Source: Cytospora piceicola (lineage: Eukaryota > Ascomycota > Sordariomycetes > Diaporthales > Cytosporaceae). From it: a stretch of 64,000 bases of DNA. The position numbers were made by a program, and so were the translations under genes. The DNA is taken from contig JALQBC010000017.1 in assembly GCA_023375675.1 (NCBI GenBank), forward strand, positions 726,352 to 790,351, read 5' to 3'. Positions 10,836-22,990 of this stretch are shown piece after piece. Numbering within the stretch: the stretch's first letter is position 1; each line of letters starts with the position of its first letter. The notes below the pieces were generated by a model. That model saw only the letters and a program-made list of their open reading frames with translations. It searched no databases and was not told where the DNA came from.

Positions 10836-11998
10836 TCAGCTGTCAATATCCATATCCCCACCGTTTGCCCCATCTTTCGCGCTGTTGGAGGTCTCCTTTT
10901 TGGGCATCGTGGCCTCCTTGTCGATCATTTGCTTGCTGACAGCAACAATGTTGTCCTCAATGAGCTGCTGACCAACGTCCTCCAAGTGCTTCTTGGGGTC
11001 CAGCTTGCCGACATAGCGGGTCTTGAGCTGGTCCTTGGTGAGCTCCGTCTCTTCCTTTACACGCTTCTCGTAACCGTCGGCCAAGCTGACCAGCTTCTCC
11101 AGCCTCTCCTTGTTGCGGCCTCCCTCTAACCGGAAGTCATCCATCGTCAGCGCCTCAGTCCAAGGCTGCTTGTGGAGGTTCATCAACATGTTCTCCTCGA
11201 GGGCCGTCTTGCGGTAGTTGATGCCGATGGAGTAGTAGTGTCGGTTGAGACCATGGATCAGGGCCTGAATAGAGGGCTTGTTGAGGTGGCCCAAGTTGGA
11301 TGTACTCTGGCGAGGCTCTTGACCAAGCATGAGGGACTGAGGGTTGATCAGGCGGAAGGCATCAATGACGACCTTTCCCTTGACGGATTGGATGGGATCG
11401 ACGACGACGGCGACGGCTCGTGGGGTAAGTTGCTCGAAGCTCTGTTGGGTGTTGATATCGACACTGGACAGCCAGCAACCGAAACCAGGATGCGAGTGGT
11501 ACCATCCGACGACAGATTCGGGCCTGTTTACGCGGTGTTGTCAGTCACTGTTCTTCTTGTTTCCACCAAAACACAGGCACAGTGTCACGGAGGGGTGTTC
11601 TGCCATACCTTCCCGTTTGCCTCAGCATCTCCATCATCTTCATCTGGAAAACAGGGTCGACTGCCTCGACACTAACACCGGTACCGCTTTGAGGCATGGC
11701 AAACACATCCACAACGCGGACAGTGAAGTCATCCACAAACTCTCCCAGCATAAGACCCATGACCTCCATGGGCACACCTGCGCGGCCGTGTCGCAGCATC
11801 TTGAGGAGGGCGAGGGAGGAGATGTAGACGGTCTCGGAGTTATCGATCAGGGTGGAGTTGTCCTGTCAAGCGAGCATGAGGTTAGCAAGTGTGTGCAAAA
11901 CAGGCGTGGATTGGGGGTTGAGGCAGGCTTACAGATCCAGGCTGCGCGCCGCCCAGCTGGCCGCGAGCGCCACTGAGCAGTCCTCGAAACTGATCCAT
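10836..11998 (-). CDS. RPN11: 26S proteasome regulatory subunit RPN11 (JAMM deubiquitinase)
   Basis: Lid subunit that removes ubiquitin chains from substrates at the proteasome. Three exons: 11998-11933, 11862-11609 and 11523-10836, with introns 11863-11932 and 11610-11708 region ending at the acceptor before 11523 (both GT-AG). The product is 335 aa. The start MDQFRGLL at 11998 is the expected conserved N-terminus. The JAMM metalloprotease motif is complete: catalytic Glu55 in VPMEVMG, then H116-S-H118-P and D129 in the ExnHSHPx7SxxD pattern. The C-terminal tail after about residue 310 is acidic and lineage-specific. It shares a divergent promoter with RPD3. Identity is unambiguous from long identical blocks ([28 protein letters not shown]). 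Confidence 0.97.
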
Positions 11999-12951
11999 TT
12001 TGAGTTTGCGCGCGGGATGGACAGGTGTAGAGAATGGGTAATGAACGAGGGCAGACGTTCAATGTATCGAGAAGGAAGGCGGATATTCCAAGATAGAAAT
12101 GGTGGTGTGGTGGTGGCGGGTGAGTTGGGAGAAACAGAAATCGAGCTGTCTCTTTGATGATGTCGTTACACGATGCGAAGTTGAAGTTGACGACAGCTCG
12201 GGCAGCCTGGAGCCAACTGGAGCTACTGGGAGCCACTAAGCTGTGGAGCCTACACGCACCTGCAGCCACCGCTGCCACCTGGGCACCTCAGAAACTCAGG
12301 TCTTACATAAGCCACCATAGGCTTACCTAATCAGGCCAATCCCGCAGGACGTCGGACTGTACACGGTCCGACGTACCAATTAGATCAAGATCGCGTGCAG
12401 GGGTTGCAAGGTACTTAGGTACTTAGGTACTTCAGTAGGGGAAGCTGCTGTGAGCTCAGACCCCTGCCACCCCACACGCCGACGATTGTGTGTGTCTGTG
12501 TGTGAACCTTGGAAACCTCTCCGAGAGTGAGTGTCTGACCTCGGCGGGTAAAAGCTAAAGCTCCATCTAACCTTTGTACCTTTCTACGCAAGGCCGCACT
12601 TTCAGCTTCCTTCCTCACTTCCACATTCCATTTCCAATCCAAAATACTTCCTCACTACTACGACGAGGACAAGACGAAACTACATTTCTTCGTCGAGAAA
12701 GAGTAACCAACATCACATACTGTCTATCACAAGGCGACGACATCCAATCATGCCCTAGAAACAAATCATATTGTTTGCGTACATAACAAGACCTTCCAAC
12801 CCATTGACACTGACATTGATACGCGACACCTTGACTTCGGCGCGTTTTATCGGTCTCGACCTTCCTCGTCGAATACAGTCCAGAATACAATCCAACCATT
12901 TGAACAGCCTCTTCGACCGAGCACTCCGACTGTGCAACGCCGTCCTTCAAC
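11999..12951. promoter_or_regulatory. Shared divergent promoter region of RPN11 and RPD3
   Basis: 953 bp separate the two start codons, which point away from each other. The half next to RPD3 (about 12,540-12,950) is pyrimidine-rich and likely its 5' UTR. A short tandem of the type TACTTAGG occurs at 12,411-12,435. No individual transcription-factor site can be called. Confidence 0.55.
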
Positions 12952-15089
12952 ATGACAGATCCAGCAGGCGTCGACCGAAGTCGCCCACTCTACTCGAAGC
13001 TTAACACGTCTAAGAAGAAGGTGGCTTATTTCTACGACTCGGACATTGGCAACTATGCCTATGTTACTGGCCACCCTATGAAGCCTCACCGGATTCGACT
13101 TGCCCACAGCTTGGTGATGAACTACAATGTCTACAAATACCTCGAAGTCTACCGGGCCAAGCCTGCGGTTGTCAACGAGATGACCCAATTCCATACCGAC
13201 GAGTACATCGACTTCCTCCGACGAGTTACCCCCGATAACATGGACAGCTACATGCGAGAGCAGACTAAGTACAATGTCGGTGATGATTGTCCCGTTTTCG
13301 ACGGCCTTTTCGAGTTTTGTGGAATCAGTGCAGGAGGTTCCATGGAGGGCGCTGCTCGCCTGAACCGTCAAAAGTGTGACATTGCAATCAACTGGGCTGG
13401 TGGACTGCATCACGCAAAGAAGAGCGAGGCCAGTGGTTTCTGCTACGTCAATGGTAGGTTATTGGGCTCTGGCTCTGGTCTTGCACCATCTGTTCTGACA
13501 AGATCTGTTCCTAGACATCGTCCTCGCAATTCTCGAGCTCCTGCGATACAAGAAGCGCGTCCTGTACATCGACATCGACGTTCACCACGGTGATGGCGTT
13601 GAAGAGGCCTTCTACACAACCGACCGAGTTATGACCTGCTCCTTCCACAAGTATGGAGAGTACTTCCCCGGAACTGGCGAGCTGCGCGACGTCGGAATTG
13701 GCGTTGGAAAGAACTACGCCGTCAATTTCCCGCTTCGCGATGGTATTACCGATGATACCTACAAGACCATTTTCCAGCCTGTTATTCAGGCCGTAATGGA
13801 CTACTACCAACCTGAGGCCGTCGTCCTCCAGTGTGGTGGAGACAGTCTTTCTGGTGACCGTCTCGGCTGCTTCAACCTTAGCATGCGCGGTCATGCCAAT
13901 TGCGTCAACTTTGTCCGCAGCTTCAACCTGCCCACTCTTGTTCTCGGTGGCGGTGGGTACACTATGCGCAACGTTGCTAGGACATGGGCATACGAGACGG
14001 GTCGCTTGGTCGGCGTGGAGATGGATCCCGTCCTTCCATACAACGAATACTACGAAGTAAGTTCTGCGACCCTAACTCCGCAGAGTGCCGAGTTAACCTC
14101 TCATCTAGTACTATGGCCCGGACTACGAGCTGGACGTCCGCCCCTCAAACATGGAAAACGCCAACAGCAACGAGTATCTCGAGAAGATCAAAAACGCCGT
14201 CGTCGAAAACCTCAAGAAGACCGCCGCGCCATCTGTGCAAATGCAGGACGTTCCCCGTCAAAGCCTCGGGGGAATGACTGATGAAGACGATGCCATGCTC
14301 GACGACTTGGACGTTGACGAGAACAAGGATGTACGCATGACCCAGCGTCGTTGGGAGAAGCACGTTGCCCGCGACGATGAGTTCGAGGAGAGCGACGACG
14401 AAGAGATGGCCGGGGCAAACGGCGTGTATCAAGTCAATGGCAAGGGCAAGAGCATCATGGACCACAAGAACCCGGATGCTCCTGATGACTTCAGCCGCGC
14501 GCCAACCCCAGAGCCACTCGAGGCCCCTTCCTCCCCTGAACCCGAAATCGAAGAGGAGGTTGATACCAACGAGGGCGATGAGACTATGGAAGACGTTGAT
14601 GCCGGAGTCCCAGAGGAGCCCATAGCAGAAGGAAAGGCGGAGGATGTCAATCCCGCACCACAAGACACCACTACGACTGCTGGTGAGGTTCGCGACGGCG
14701 GCGATGTGGACATGACGGAGGCCGCTGAGCCTGCAGAGGCCCCTGCGATTAAGGAAGAAGAGGCCGAAGTCCAGCCACCCACTGCCGCTGCAGAACCCAT
14801 CTCTACGAACAACGAGCCGAGCGATAAGGTCGCAATAGGTTCCTCCGCGGCCGATCAGCCTGCTGAGTCTACCAGCGAGACACGAGACTCCCCTAAGGCG
14901 CCTGTCCTTGCTGCGGCCGAGACTGAGAAGCCCGAACTCACGGACGCACCGGTTTCGCCAACGAAACCAGCAGAAGCAAGTGATGCAAGCGCCAGCAAGA
15001 CGGATGGGACCCTGACCTCTGATGGTGCAGACAAGCCCGATGATGGAGCACAGCCTACTGCCCCTGCGGGTAACAGCACAGAAGACTAG
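12952..15089 (+). CDS. RPD3: Class I histone deacetylase RPD3/RpdA
   Basis: Zinc-dependent lysine deacetylase, the catalytic subunit of Rpd3/Sin3-type corepressor complexes in the nucleus. Three exons, 12952-13453, 13515-14056 and 14109-15089, with 61- and 52-bp introns, give 674 aa. Active-site residues are all present: the His pair H153/H154, zinc ligands D189, H191 and D277, and catalytic Tyr316 in GGGGYTMRN. The catalytic domain spans about 20-330. The roughly 270-residue C-terminal extension is acidic and rich in E, P, A and S, as in the filamentous-fungal RpdA type and unlike the shorter yeast Rpd3. Other class I enzymes (Hos2 type) lack this tail. RPN11 is divergent upstream. Confidence 0.97.
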
Positions 15090-15654
15090 ATGTTCCCTGA
15101 GATTGTGGTGATCACCGACTAGCCATGTATTCTTTAGGGCTGTTGAGTAGCAGACCGTAAGGGGTGACTAAGGGGTGCTGAAATTGTGGATATCAATCAG
15201 GAGAATATCGCATGTATTTTACGGTTACGAGGTATCGGATCTCGGCTTGAAAACCAACGCAGGGTGGTGTTGACTAGAAGGATAGGAGGGCTGGCAGGGA
15301 CTTGACCATCGGAGTTTCGGAGTATGGGGGACACCATACCCATGTATCACTCAGTGATATTGACTAATGAATTTTCGAGAGATACATCTGTCTTTGGTTC
15401 CTCCTCACTGTGGGCTGTCTGTTGTATGGCTTCTGGAGTTCATCCTTTCTTTCAATCCTTCCGCATCTCACCCAGTTGGCTATGTCTACTGGACTCTGAC
15501 CTGGGTTTGCCTTACATTCTCTCCCACATCGTTATCTGCATCCTTTCTTGCAGAACTGCCGCAAAGTCTCATTGCGGGTATTTCTTCCTCTCAAGGGCCC
15601 CTACTTGTCGACCTGATGACCTGACTGCCATTAGGACATCTATGCTTGCGTTGA
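15090..15654. other. Convergent intergenic region RPD3 / aldo-keto reductase
   Basis: 565 bp between two facing stop codons, presumably 3' UTRs. Short frames here show no family resemblance. Confidence 0.6.
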
Positions 15655-16614
15655 CTATTCCAGCGATCCATTGGCTCCTTCGAAGTTATTGGTATACGCA
15701 TCCCCCTTGACCAGCTCCCAGATCTCATCAATGCCCCGAACAACCTCGGGCTTCAACGGGCCTTTCTTCAAGCCCTCTACCGTCAGCGGGATCTGTTCAA
15801 GCTTGTTCGCTCCCAGAATGACCGTGTCCCCAAGCTCAGGCTTCATCACAGAATGGTAGTACACCCACCGATATGCCAGCTCCGCCCTGGACACTCCCTG
15901 CAGCCCCGCGAGCTCCTCCCACCTGTCCAGCGCCTGGAGCATGCTCGGCTTCACGTAAGAATCACGATACACCTTAAGCCACTGGGGAGGATCTACCGAG
16001 AACCGCCCGGTCCCGGTCCCCTCCTCCAGCGCCTTGCGCGTCTTGGTCAGGAACCCGCCGGCGACGGGCGAGTAGGCGTAGAAGGCGATGCCGAGCTCCC
16101 TCAGCACGGGGAAGAGCGTGTCGTCGATGAGCCTCGACACGGCGTTGTAGTTGCCCTGGTACACGCTCGGCAGCACGAACCCCCTGTCCCGGCAGTACGC
16201 GTGCAGCGACCGCACCTCCTCGGGCGAGTAGTTGCTGATGCCGAACCGGGCGAACTTGCCCTGGCGGTACAGCGCGTCTGCCTGGGGCACCCAGTCATCC
16301 CACGCGAGTGATCGGTCGGGCCCGTGCACGTACAGGATGTCGACGGAGTCCGCCTTGAGCCGGGCGAGGGAGGCTTCGGTCTTGGCGGTGATGTCACCCA
16401 GGGAACCCGGGCGCCACCCGCCCGGGTTCTTGGTGCTGATGCTGAAGCCCTGCTGCGCGGCGCCGACGGCGCCCAGCTCGGCCTCGCTGTCGAGGTAGAT
16501 CTCGGCCGTGTCGAGCTCGTAGATGCCGGCTGCCTTGATTGCGTCCAGGGCGGGCTGGAGGGCCTCTGGGGTGCGGAAGAGGGCGGGCCCTATGGAGAGC
16601 TTGAGGGGTGGCAT
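15655..16614 (-). CDS. Aldo-keto reductase (aflatoxin-aldehyde-reductase-like, AKR7 type)
   Basis: NADPH-dependent cytosolic oxidoreductase reducing aldehydes or ketones. Single exon, 319 aa, start ATG at 16614 (MPPLKLSIGPALF). The catalytic tetrad is visible: D35 and Y40 in ELDTAEIY, K62 in STKNPGG, H97 in YVHGPD. The TIM-barrel signature YAYSPVAGGFLT and the cofactor-binding end region (VILGANKLEQI) follow. Similarity in the DTAEIY opening and the LTKTRKALE block points to AKR7/aflatoxin B1 aldehyde reductase relatives rather than voltage-gated K-channel beta subunits. The physiological substrate is unknown and no secondary-metabolite cluster surrounds it. Confidence 0.92.
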   Translation of the reverse strand: MPPLKLSIGPALFRTPEALQPALDAIKAAGIYELDTAEIYLDSEAELGAVGAAQQGFSISTKNPGGWRPGSLGDITAKTEASLARLKADSVDILYVHGPDRSLAWDDWVPQADALYRQGKFARFGISNYSPEEVRSLHAYCRDRGFVLPSVYQGNYNAVSRLIDDTLFPVLRELGIAFYAYSPVAGGFLTKTRKALEEGTGTGRFSVDPPQWLKVYRDSYVKPSMLQALDRWEELAGLQGVSRAELAYRWVYYHSVMKPELGDTVILGANKLEQIPLTVEGLKKGPLKPEVVRGIDEIWELVKGDAYTNNFEGANGSLE

Positions 16615-18507
16615 GGTGAGTATGGTGGGTCTTGCGAAGCCGTGGCGTTTGGGTGCAGGGTCTCGAGCTGGGTTGCTGGGTTGCGGGGTTGCAGTCTGGT
16701 TCGGTGAGGCTTCCTGTCCGGGTGAGCAGGGTGAGTCTGTTTTATATATATATTATCCCAGGCTGTATTTGGTTGTTGCTCATAGGATAATCGGCGAGAC
16801 TCGACCCATCCACCGGGCATCGTTATTATATCATCAGGATTACCAACCATCATCGCCCCTCTTCCATCCTGCGGATTATAAATCCATCCGGGACACTTTT
16901 ACTTTGCGGGGATAAAGCAGGATACGAATATCTACTGTTAGCCTCGAGTTACTTGTGCATGTGGTCGGCCATGACCCTTCGTCGGCGACGATTGTAATGG
17001 CGTGCTGTTTCGTTTGCTCACTCCGTCCAATTACGTGAGGGAATACCGAGGTCAGTAGACAGCAAGTGCCGTCGTTGGCATCATGTGATACGACATTGTG
17101 CATGCTGTATTGGCGTCTTGTCACTCAAGTAGGGATGGCAAAAAGACACCTTTCTCTTCAAAACACGCTGTTTTTCGAATTGCCATTGGAAAAAACAGTT
17201 TGTGATGTTTTTTACGCCTGGTCGGAAGACTAATGTAGGGGGGTACCGTAGAAAATAACCCTAACCCTTAGAAGGTTCTGCCCCGAGATCCTTTTTCTAA
17301 AGGGGTTGGTGATAGCCTCAATATTACCCTTTTTAACAGGCTATTTTAAACACCACGTTTTTTTTTATTTAAAGAAAACTATATGATATGGCACTTAACA
17401 CACAAAACAAAAACACAAACACACACAAAACCAAGTTGGCCATCCCTACACTCAAGTATTATTAATGATTGAGACCATTGCGAAAGCAATGCGGGAAAGG
17501 ATTCTAGTTTGCACAATCTTGTTAATGTAAGCGGTACGAAAAGAGCAGAGTACTTTAATCGACATGCACACTGCTCGTACCCCCCCCCCCCCGCGAAGGC
17601 CGTTTCATCTGATTCTGTTGTGACCCTGATCTGTGATCAACTACTGAGGTAGATACACAGACGGTCCGAAAATTTCAATGTTAGCTCTCATATATACCAC
17701 ACATAACCATGTATAGAGCAGATATATGCTCCAGAGGTTGAACACCGACGGAAGAACCTAGGGGGGAAGGGAGAATGTTGGGGCTCTGAGGCTTGTTGGG
17801 ATAATATACCAGGAGTTAAGAATATTTTCCTCCATGTTGCCAGGGTCTACAATGATTTCCCGCGACAGGAACGTCAAGTGTTTTATGCCTACTCGAAACA
17901 GTTTCTTCTACTTCATGATTAATCCAATCTATCTCAATTTCCTCCAACATTTAGCTCCTCTGTTGCAGAACTCCCGTTCCTGATATGTATATCAAATACT
18001 TGGCAGACCACGTCTTCCAACTCGTGATGTCTTCGTTTCTTGGTGCCATACCTCGAAACTGGCTGCAAGCCAACCCACCCGACAAAGCAAAAGGATGCAA
18101 TAAAGATTGGCATACTCGGGGCCACCAGAACCGCCCCCGTGACAATCAACCGGGTCCATGAATGTACATTGTAAGGGCACGGTCATGTTTGTTTCTCACG
18201 AGGATAATGTCCCGCAGATGAAGGCGCTGGATTTGGTGTACTAGGAAAACGGGGTTGCCAACAAGCGAATGCAAACTGGATTGTTCGTAGGTGGCACAGC
18301 AGAGGCCAGGTAAGTGCCTCAGATTGATGAGTATCGTCATCAAGGCTGCAGATACTCAATACTTGTTGTGCAATTTGCAGGTGGTCTGGCATGGACGTCT
18401 GCAAAAAGGGGATGGTAAACGGGGCTGAGAGAGAAAGTCAGCAGACAATACCAACTTCAGGGTATTCGGAATCTGTTGTCAAATACATGCAAAGTGTTCA
18501 CATGCAC
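16615..18507. other. Intergenic region with a MITE and a poly-C tract
   Basis: 1.9 kb containing the hAT-type MITE annotated separately and a poly-C run at about 17,580-17,592. On the minus strand at 17,934-18,149 there is a short frame with one hydrophobic stretch (IVTGAVLVAPSMPIFIASF) followed by a basic tail. It could be the last exon of an unrecognised membrane protein, but I could not build upstream exons. Confidence 0.5.
17130..17448. mobile_element. hAT-type MITE, 319 bp
   Basis: The element starts TAGGGATGGC (17130-17139) and ends GCCATCCCTA (17439-17448), perfect 10-bp terminal inverted repeats. It is flanked by a perfect 8-bp direct repeat CACTCAAG at 17122-17129 and 17449-17456. 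An 8-bp target duplication plus a TAGGG-type terminus is diagnostic of the hAT superfamily. The interior has no coding capacity, is AT-rich towards the right end, and contains an A/C-rich run (ACACAAAC-like). It is non-autonomous and inserted in intergenic DNA. The intact target duplication suggests a fairly recent event. Confidence 0.88.
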
Positions 18508-20215
18508 TTACTGCACGCCACATGTTGGTTTGAGGAGCTTCATTTCCCGCTCCATCTTGTTCGCCTCCTCGAACCAATACCTCGCCAACGACACCCTCAT
18601 GTTGTACTCGGCCGGGTCCTTCTGGCACAGGCCCCAGTGGTAGCAATAAGTAAAGTACGCAGCGCCTCGTGCGATAGACAGGCACTCAATGTCGCTCACA
18701 TGGCGCGCCATCTCAAAGAGGGTCTGTAGCTGCCCCAGATGCTCCTCAGACCCGGGGGCGAACGACACCGCGTGGTATAACCGCGCCCACAGGCTCTCCC
18801 TGTTGCACACGCCGAACTGTTGCTCGCAGTCCTTCTGGAGCTGCGAGATCTGGCCCCTCATCATCCACGTCGTCTTGGGGCCCCTGTGCGCGACATACCA
18901 CGGCCACATGCGCGCAATGGTGTTGTAGTCCGAGCCCATGGCCCGCTCGATCTCCCCGTACACGGTGCTCCGGCTGTGCTCCACGATCAGCTTGAGCTCG
19001 TTCAGCCCGCCCTCCCGTGCTGTATCGTAGGCAAATTTCAGTGCCGAGGCTACTGGGTGGCCCTTGTGGCCCTTAATGGTTCCTGATGCTGCAAGGTATC
19101 TGTGTTGATGGTGAAGTGTACCGGGTTAGAGACGTCTGGTGGTTCGGCGGGAGAGAATTCAGGGTCACATACTTGAACAAAGTTGTTGTGATGATAGGCA
19201 CATGTGACCATGTCGCAGGGACAAGCATCAGCCACATAGCCCCGACACAATCTAACTGATCGACATCACTAAGCTTCGTCTGGAGCACAGCCTGCAACGT
19301 CTCGATGGCCCGGCCCGTCTCGCCCGTCTGAGTCTGCACCATAGCCTGTCTGAGGTCCTTGATGTACGTGTAATTCTTCGTCACCCAGTAGCCCCGGTCC
19401 TGCTCCCTCGGGTCGCTCGCCCAGAACTGCAGCGCCCTCCGCATGGCCAGCACGTAGCCCTCCTGGTGCCTGAGCCTCTCGGGCAGCGCGAGGCGCTCCG
19501 GGCCGGGCGGCGTGCGGCACCGCACCGCCCGCAGGGCGTCCTCGGCGGGGCCGTCGAGGTCGACCACGTCGTACTCGGTCAGCCCCTTGCGCCGCAGGTA
19601 GTCGTCGATGTCGACGGCGCGCCCGTTTCGGATGAACTCGGACCGCTTGCCCATGGCCTCGCGGACGAACCGCGCCTTGAGCATCCGCCCGACGTCCTTG
19701 CGCGTGTTGTTCTTGGCGAAGCCCCAGTGCTTGATGCGGATCTTGTACATCTTCTCCGTCGCGTGGAAGTTGTAGGTACTGGCCATCGTCTCGATGACCT
19801 CCCTCAGGGGCTTGCTCTGCTCGAGGTACAGCTGCCGGATCTTGTCCTTGTGGTCCTCCCACACTTTCGAGTCATATTGACCTCGCCTCCGTCTGTTGTC
19901 GCCCTGGACTGGTCGACCGCTTGCCGTTGGCATTCCCGGCCGCAGGACGAGGACCTGCGGAGAATTTGCAAGAAAGGACTGCGGGGCGGACGTCCATGAT
20001 TCCATCATGAGGGGCGAAACATATTGCAGGTTCGTAGTGCCTGGCTCCCCAGAATTGCTGGCCAAGGGCGGAGGGGATATGAAAGGTACCGTGTCGCCTC
20101 CTAGGAAAGGCAAGGGTACGGTCTCATGACCTCCCGCTGCTGTCTCAAACTCCACACAGGGCGGCAGCTGATATTCAATAAACGGGTCTGTCTGTGGTGG
20201 TCGTTGTGATGCCAT
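18508..20215 (-). CDS. Clr5-domain protein (putative regulator)
   Basis: Two exons, 20215-19173 and 19099-18508, with a 73-bp intron (GTATGT...ACACAG), give 544 aa. The start is the ATG at 20215 (MASQRPPQTDPF). Residues about 117-169 match the fungal Clr5 domain: W-E-D-H-K near its start, LYLEQSKPLREV, then YNFHATEKMYKIRIKHWGF. Clr5 domains occur at the N-terminus of many uncharacterised fungal proteins and in the S. pombe silencing factor Clr5, so a DNA- or chromatin-linked role is possible but unproven. The rest is helical without a recognised domain, and there is no signal peptide or membrane segment. The stop TAA overlaps a donor-like GTAAGT, so an extra 3' exon is possible, but the phases I tried gave early stops. 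Confidence 0.8.
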
Positions 20216-21327
20216 CTTCACGAAGTGTAGTATTCAGCAGGGGGTACAGTACGATAGACAAGTGGTAGTCTGCGCTGACTGCGTTCCCCTGATGCCATTT
20301 TGTACACCAACAACCAACTGTCCGTCCTGCCTGCCACAGTACTCGCAGTTCCTCAGATGGTCCTCATGGAGAAACTATGCAAAGGGGAGGGGCCATGCTT
20401 TGGATCCGTCGTGCTGTCAACAAGAGAAAGTCTTCTATTTTAAGCCCGCCCCCGATAACGCACGTGGGAAGGGGAAGACCTCGGCCCCGTAAGGTATGCT
20501 GCGCGGCATGGCAGAGCATGGTAGGGCGCCGGGTCAGGGGTAATCAGCGATGTGACGCTGAATGGCAGGGATTACAAGGCATCGTCATATCGGAAGTGGT
20601 CACTGACAATGGCCAGCGAGACCCGGCTGTCCGGAAGGATTCTGAGCGCGAGACCATTTCCTCCCATTTTGGAGATAATTCGTCCATCGACTCATTGGAA
20701 ACCAGCCTATCGTACGTTTCAAACCTCAGATTCGTGTCATTTGTGAGAGCATTCGACCCGCTCCCCGGATGACCCGGCACGGAAGTCGACAATGAGGTGA
20801 CCATTCAGCATTCACAGGCATCGCGAGAGCGGGAAACTTCGACAGCCCTATCAACAATCCCAACCAATCCGGCCAGGTTTATCGACCTCGTTCCGATCCT
20901 GGGAATGCACTTGGCCCCACATAGAGCTGATAGAGCTAGTCCAATGTAAGCCTTCTTGGCGGGGAGGAGAAGATCGAGGAGCGCGAGCTTCTTGATCCCG
21001 AACTCACGCTCCTCGATCCTCGAGGAGTTGGGCGAATGGTCCATCTCACTTGGTTTGGCTCTGACAGTGATATTACAGAGCGAGGTTTGTTTAGAGTTCC
21101 ACCGCTCAGACATTGTTGGGATCGTCGCCTGAAGTCCTGGAAGACCGGACAAGTACGAACCACTTCCTGACCTTCAACGTAATCCAACCTGTACCGCCTT
21201 CCGCGTTCGCCATATGAGCAGATACGCTTGAGTGAAGTACTGCATCAGCGATCTTTGTTCTTCTTCAATCTCTACGCTTACCACGTCTAACTGGTTCCAC
21301 CCTGAGCAGAGGACCCTTGTCGTCCTT
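20216..21327. other. Intergenic region
   Basis: 1.1 kb between two same-strand genes. Several frames of 80-130 codons exist on both strands, but none shows family resemblance or good splice structure. A short palindrome (CTCCTCGA/TCGAGGAG) lies near 21,010. I see no certain gene. Confidence 0.5.
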
Positions 21328-22990
21328 CTACCTTTTCCTCCCACGGTCGAATTGTTCAACTGGCGTCCCAACCGCCGCCATCTCAGGCATCGGTGTTGAC
21401 AGGGCCAGCTCTCCGGGAAGCATGACACCATCAATTTCCGTAGCGGGAAACCTCTCGTCGCCGGTGGCCTCGTATCCATGGTTGCCAACAGCTTCGTATA
21501 CCTGTCCAGGCTGCGGCCCCAAGTACTCGACCCTCCTCAGCCTGTCCGGATCATTCAACATCCAGGCATCCGGGCCCCAATATCCAGGGTCTGGTACTGG
21601 CGGCTTCGGTTTCGGTACGAAGAGTGAGTAGAGCCCGCCTTTGTGACCCTTGTGGACTGCGAGGTGGCGGATGAGGATAAGGGTGGATGCGAACAGGAAT
21701 AAGAGGAAGAACAACACGCAGCCCAAGATCAACCCAATGAGGGCGCCTTGGGTAAGACCGGTCCTGCTAGGTGTATGTGATGGCGCTGCTGAACCTGTGC
21801 TAGTGGCCAATGAACTCGGTGTAACACCTGTTGAAGGGGGTGTAAGCGTGGAGACATGAAATCAGCAGAGAGTGCCCACAGGTGAACCGAACCGCCCGTT
21901 GATATATGATTTAGGGACGCCTGCCAGAAAACTCCAGGCCAGAGGAAACCGGAGCATCCATTTATGACGCCAAGTGAACGCCGTTCGCAGACTCATGGGC
22001 GGCGCCCGTGATAGCACATGTCCGTCCATCTCAAGGCGGTAAGGTGTTGTTTAGGTAAGAAAGCCAACTTACTCGGCGTCGCCTCATGATCGCAGTCATA
22101 CACCCCCGCGCACTCTGTCCCCACAGCCTCATCGTGATACAGCTCTGGCAAACTCTTCTCCCAGCAGACGAAGCTCCCGTAGCCGTTATCACCGGTGCCA
22201 GCCCAGTCGCCCTGCGCAACGTCCGGTCTCAGGACGGCAGTGAAGGTGATGTTGGTATCAGGGAACAAGGTGGACGTCCTCGCGTTGGCCCAGTTCCGAG
22301 TGGTATTGTACGGGGTGTCAACTATGGCGGTATCGTCCGGGTTGCTCTTGGGGGATCCGGCGAAGTATGCCATCTCGGAGGAGAGAATGCCCTTGGGGGA
22401 TCTGCAGTCGGCGAGGACAACATGTTCTGCGTCGGCGCGACTGTAGAGGGAGCGCTCGCCCCTTGAGTTGTCGTCTACAAGAAAAAGACGTGAGGACTTG
22501 AGCGCGTGAGAGTAGGTTTTGGTCGCACTTGGCTGCGATGACGCCGGATCTCCAGGCAGACTGCGCGCAGGGCTGACCTGTCCGCGGTTCATTGCGTCTT
22601 GAAATAAGGGAGCCCCGAGGAAGACAGACTTGCAAGAAAAGGATGAGATGGCTATCTCCAGAACTCCATCACCGATGAAGAGCGGCACCTGTCAAGAAAT
22701 AAGTCTCCCGCGTCGCACCGTCCCTGTGCTACACCGCGGCGACTCCATGGAGCAAGCATCTTGCCTGGCATATCGACCTCAAAGGATGGTCGGTCAGGCG
22801 TCCAGTAGCATGTCTTTGCCGCTCTTCTTTCTCGTTCGAGTAGGGTTGCTGGCCGTTTAGAGCTTAGTGCTGACGAGATGCAATTACAATCATCAGGTCC
22901 AGGATGTAGAATGGAAACTATTTTGACGTTCGTGGGGTCCCTGCAGTGGAATGTGAGGTGTGATGCCTGTTCAGCGGCTGTGAGAGGCAT
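21328..22990 (-). CDS. Putative single-pass membrane protein, uncharacterised
   Basis: The last two exons are well supported: 22688-22073 (donor GTAAGT) and 21827-21328 (acceptor TTCAACAG), in phase. They give an ectodomain with several Cys and N-glycosylation sequons (NTT, NIT), a Ser/Thr-rich stalk (ATSTGSAAPSHTPSRT), one transmembrane helix (GALIGLILGCVLFFLLFLFA), then a basic juxtamembrane segment and a Pro-rich cytosolic tail of about 100 residues. The upstream exon probably begins at ATG 22990, but its donor is uncertain: only a weak GTCGAT is in phase. No clear signal peptide was found, so the true N-terminus may lie elsewhere. The layout resembles fungal cell-surface sensor-like proteins; function unknown. 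Confidence 0.5.

Noticed and set aside
17255..17275. CCCTAACCCTTA inside the MITE as an interstitial telomere
   Set aside because: Fewer than two exact TTAGGG units; compatible with chance in the element.
17934..18404. Possible membrane-protein exons downstream of the Clr5 gene
   Set aside because: One hydrophobic segment and a basic tail are present, but no combination of donors and acceptors I tried joined the pieces in phase.
19269..19862. 197-codon H/R/G-rich frame overlapping the Clr5 gene
   Set aside because: Same strand, shifted frame within the GC-rich Clr5 exon; low-complexity shadow.
20544..21152. Minus-strand frames between the Clr5 and membrane-protein genes
   Set aside because: No ATG with good context, no family resemblance and no consistent splice sites.
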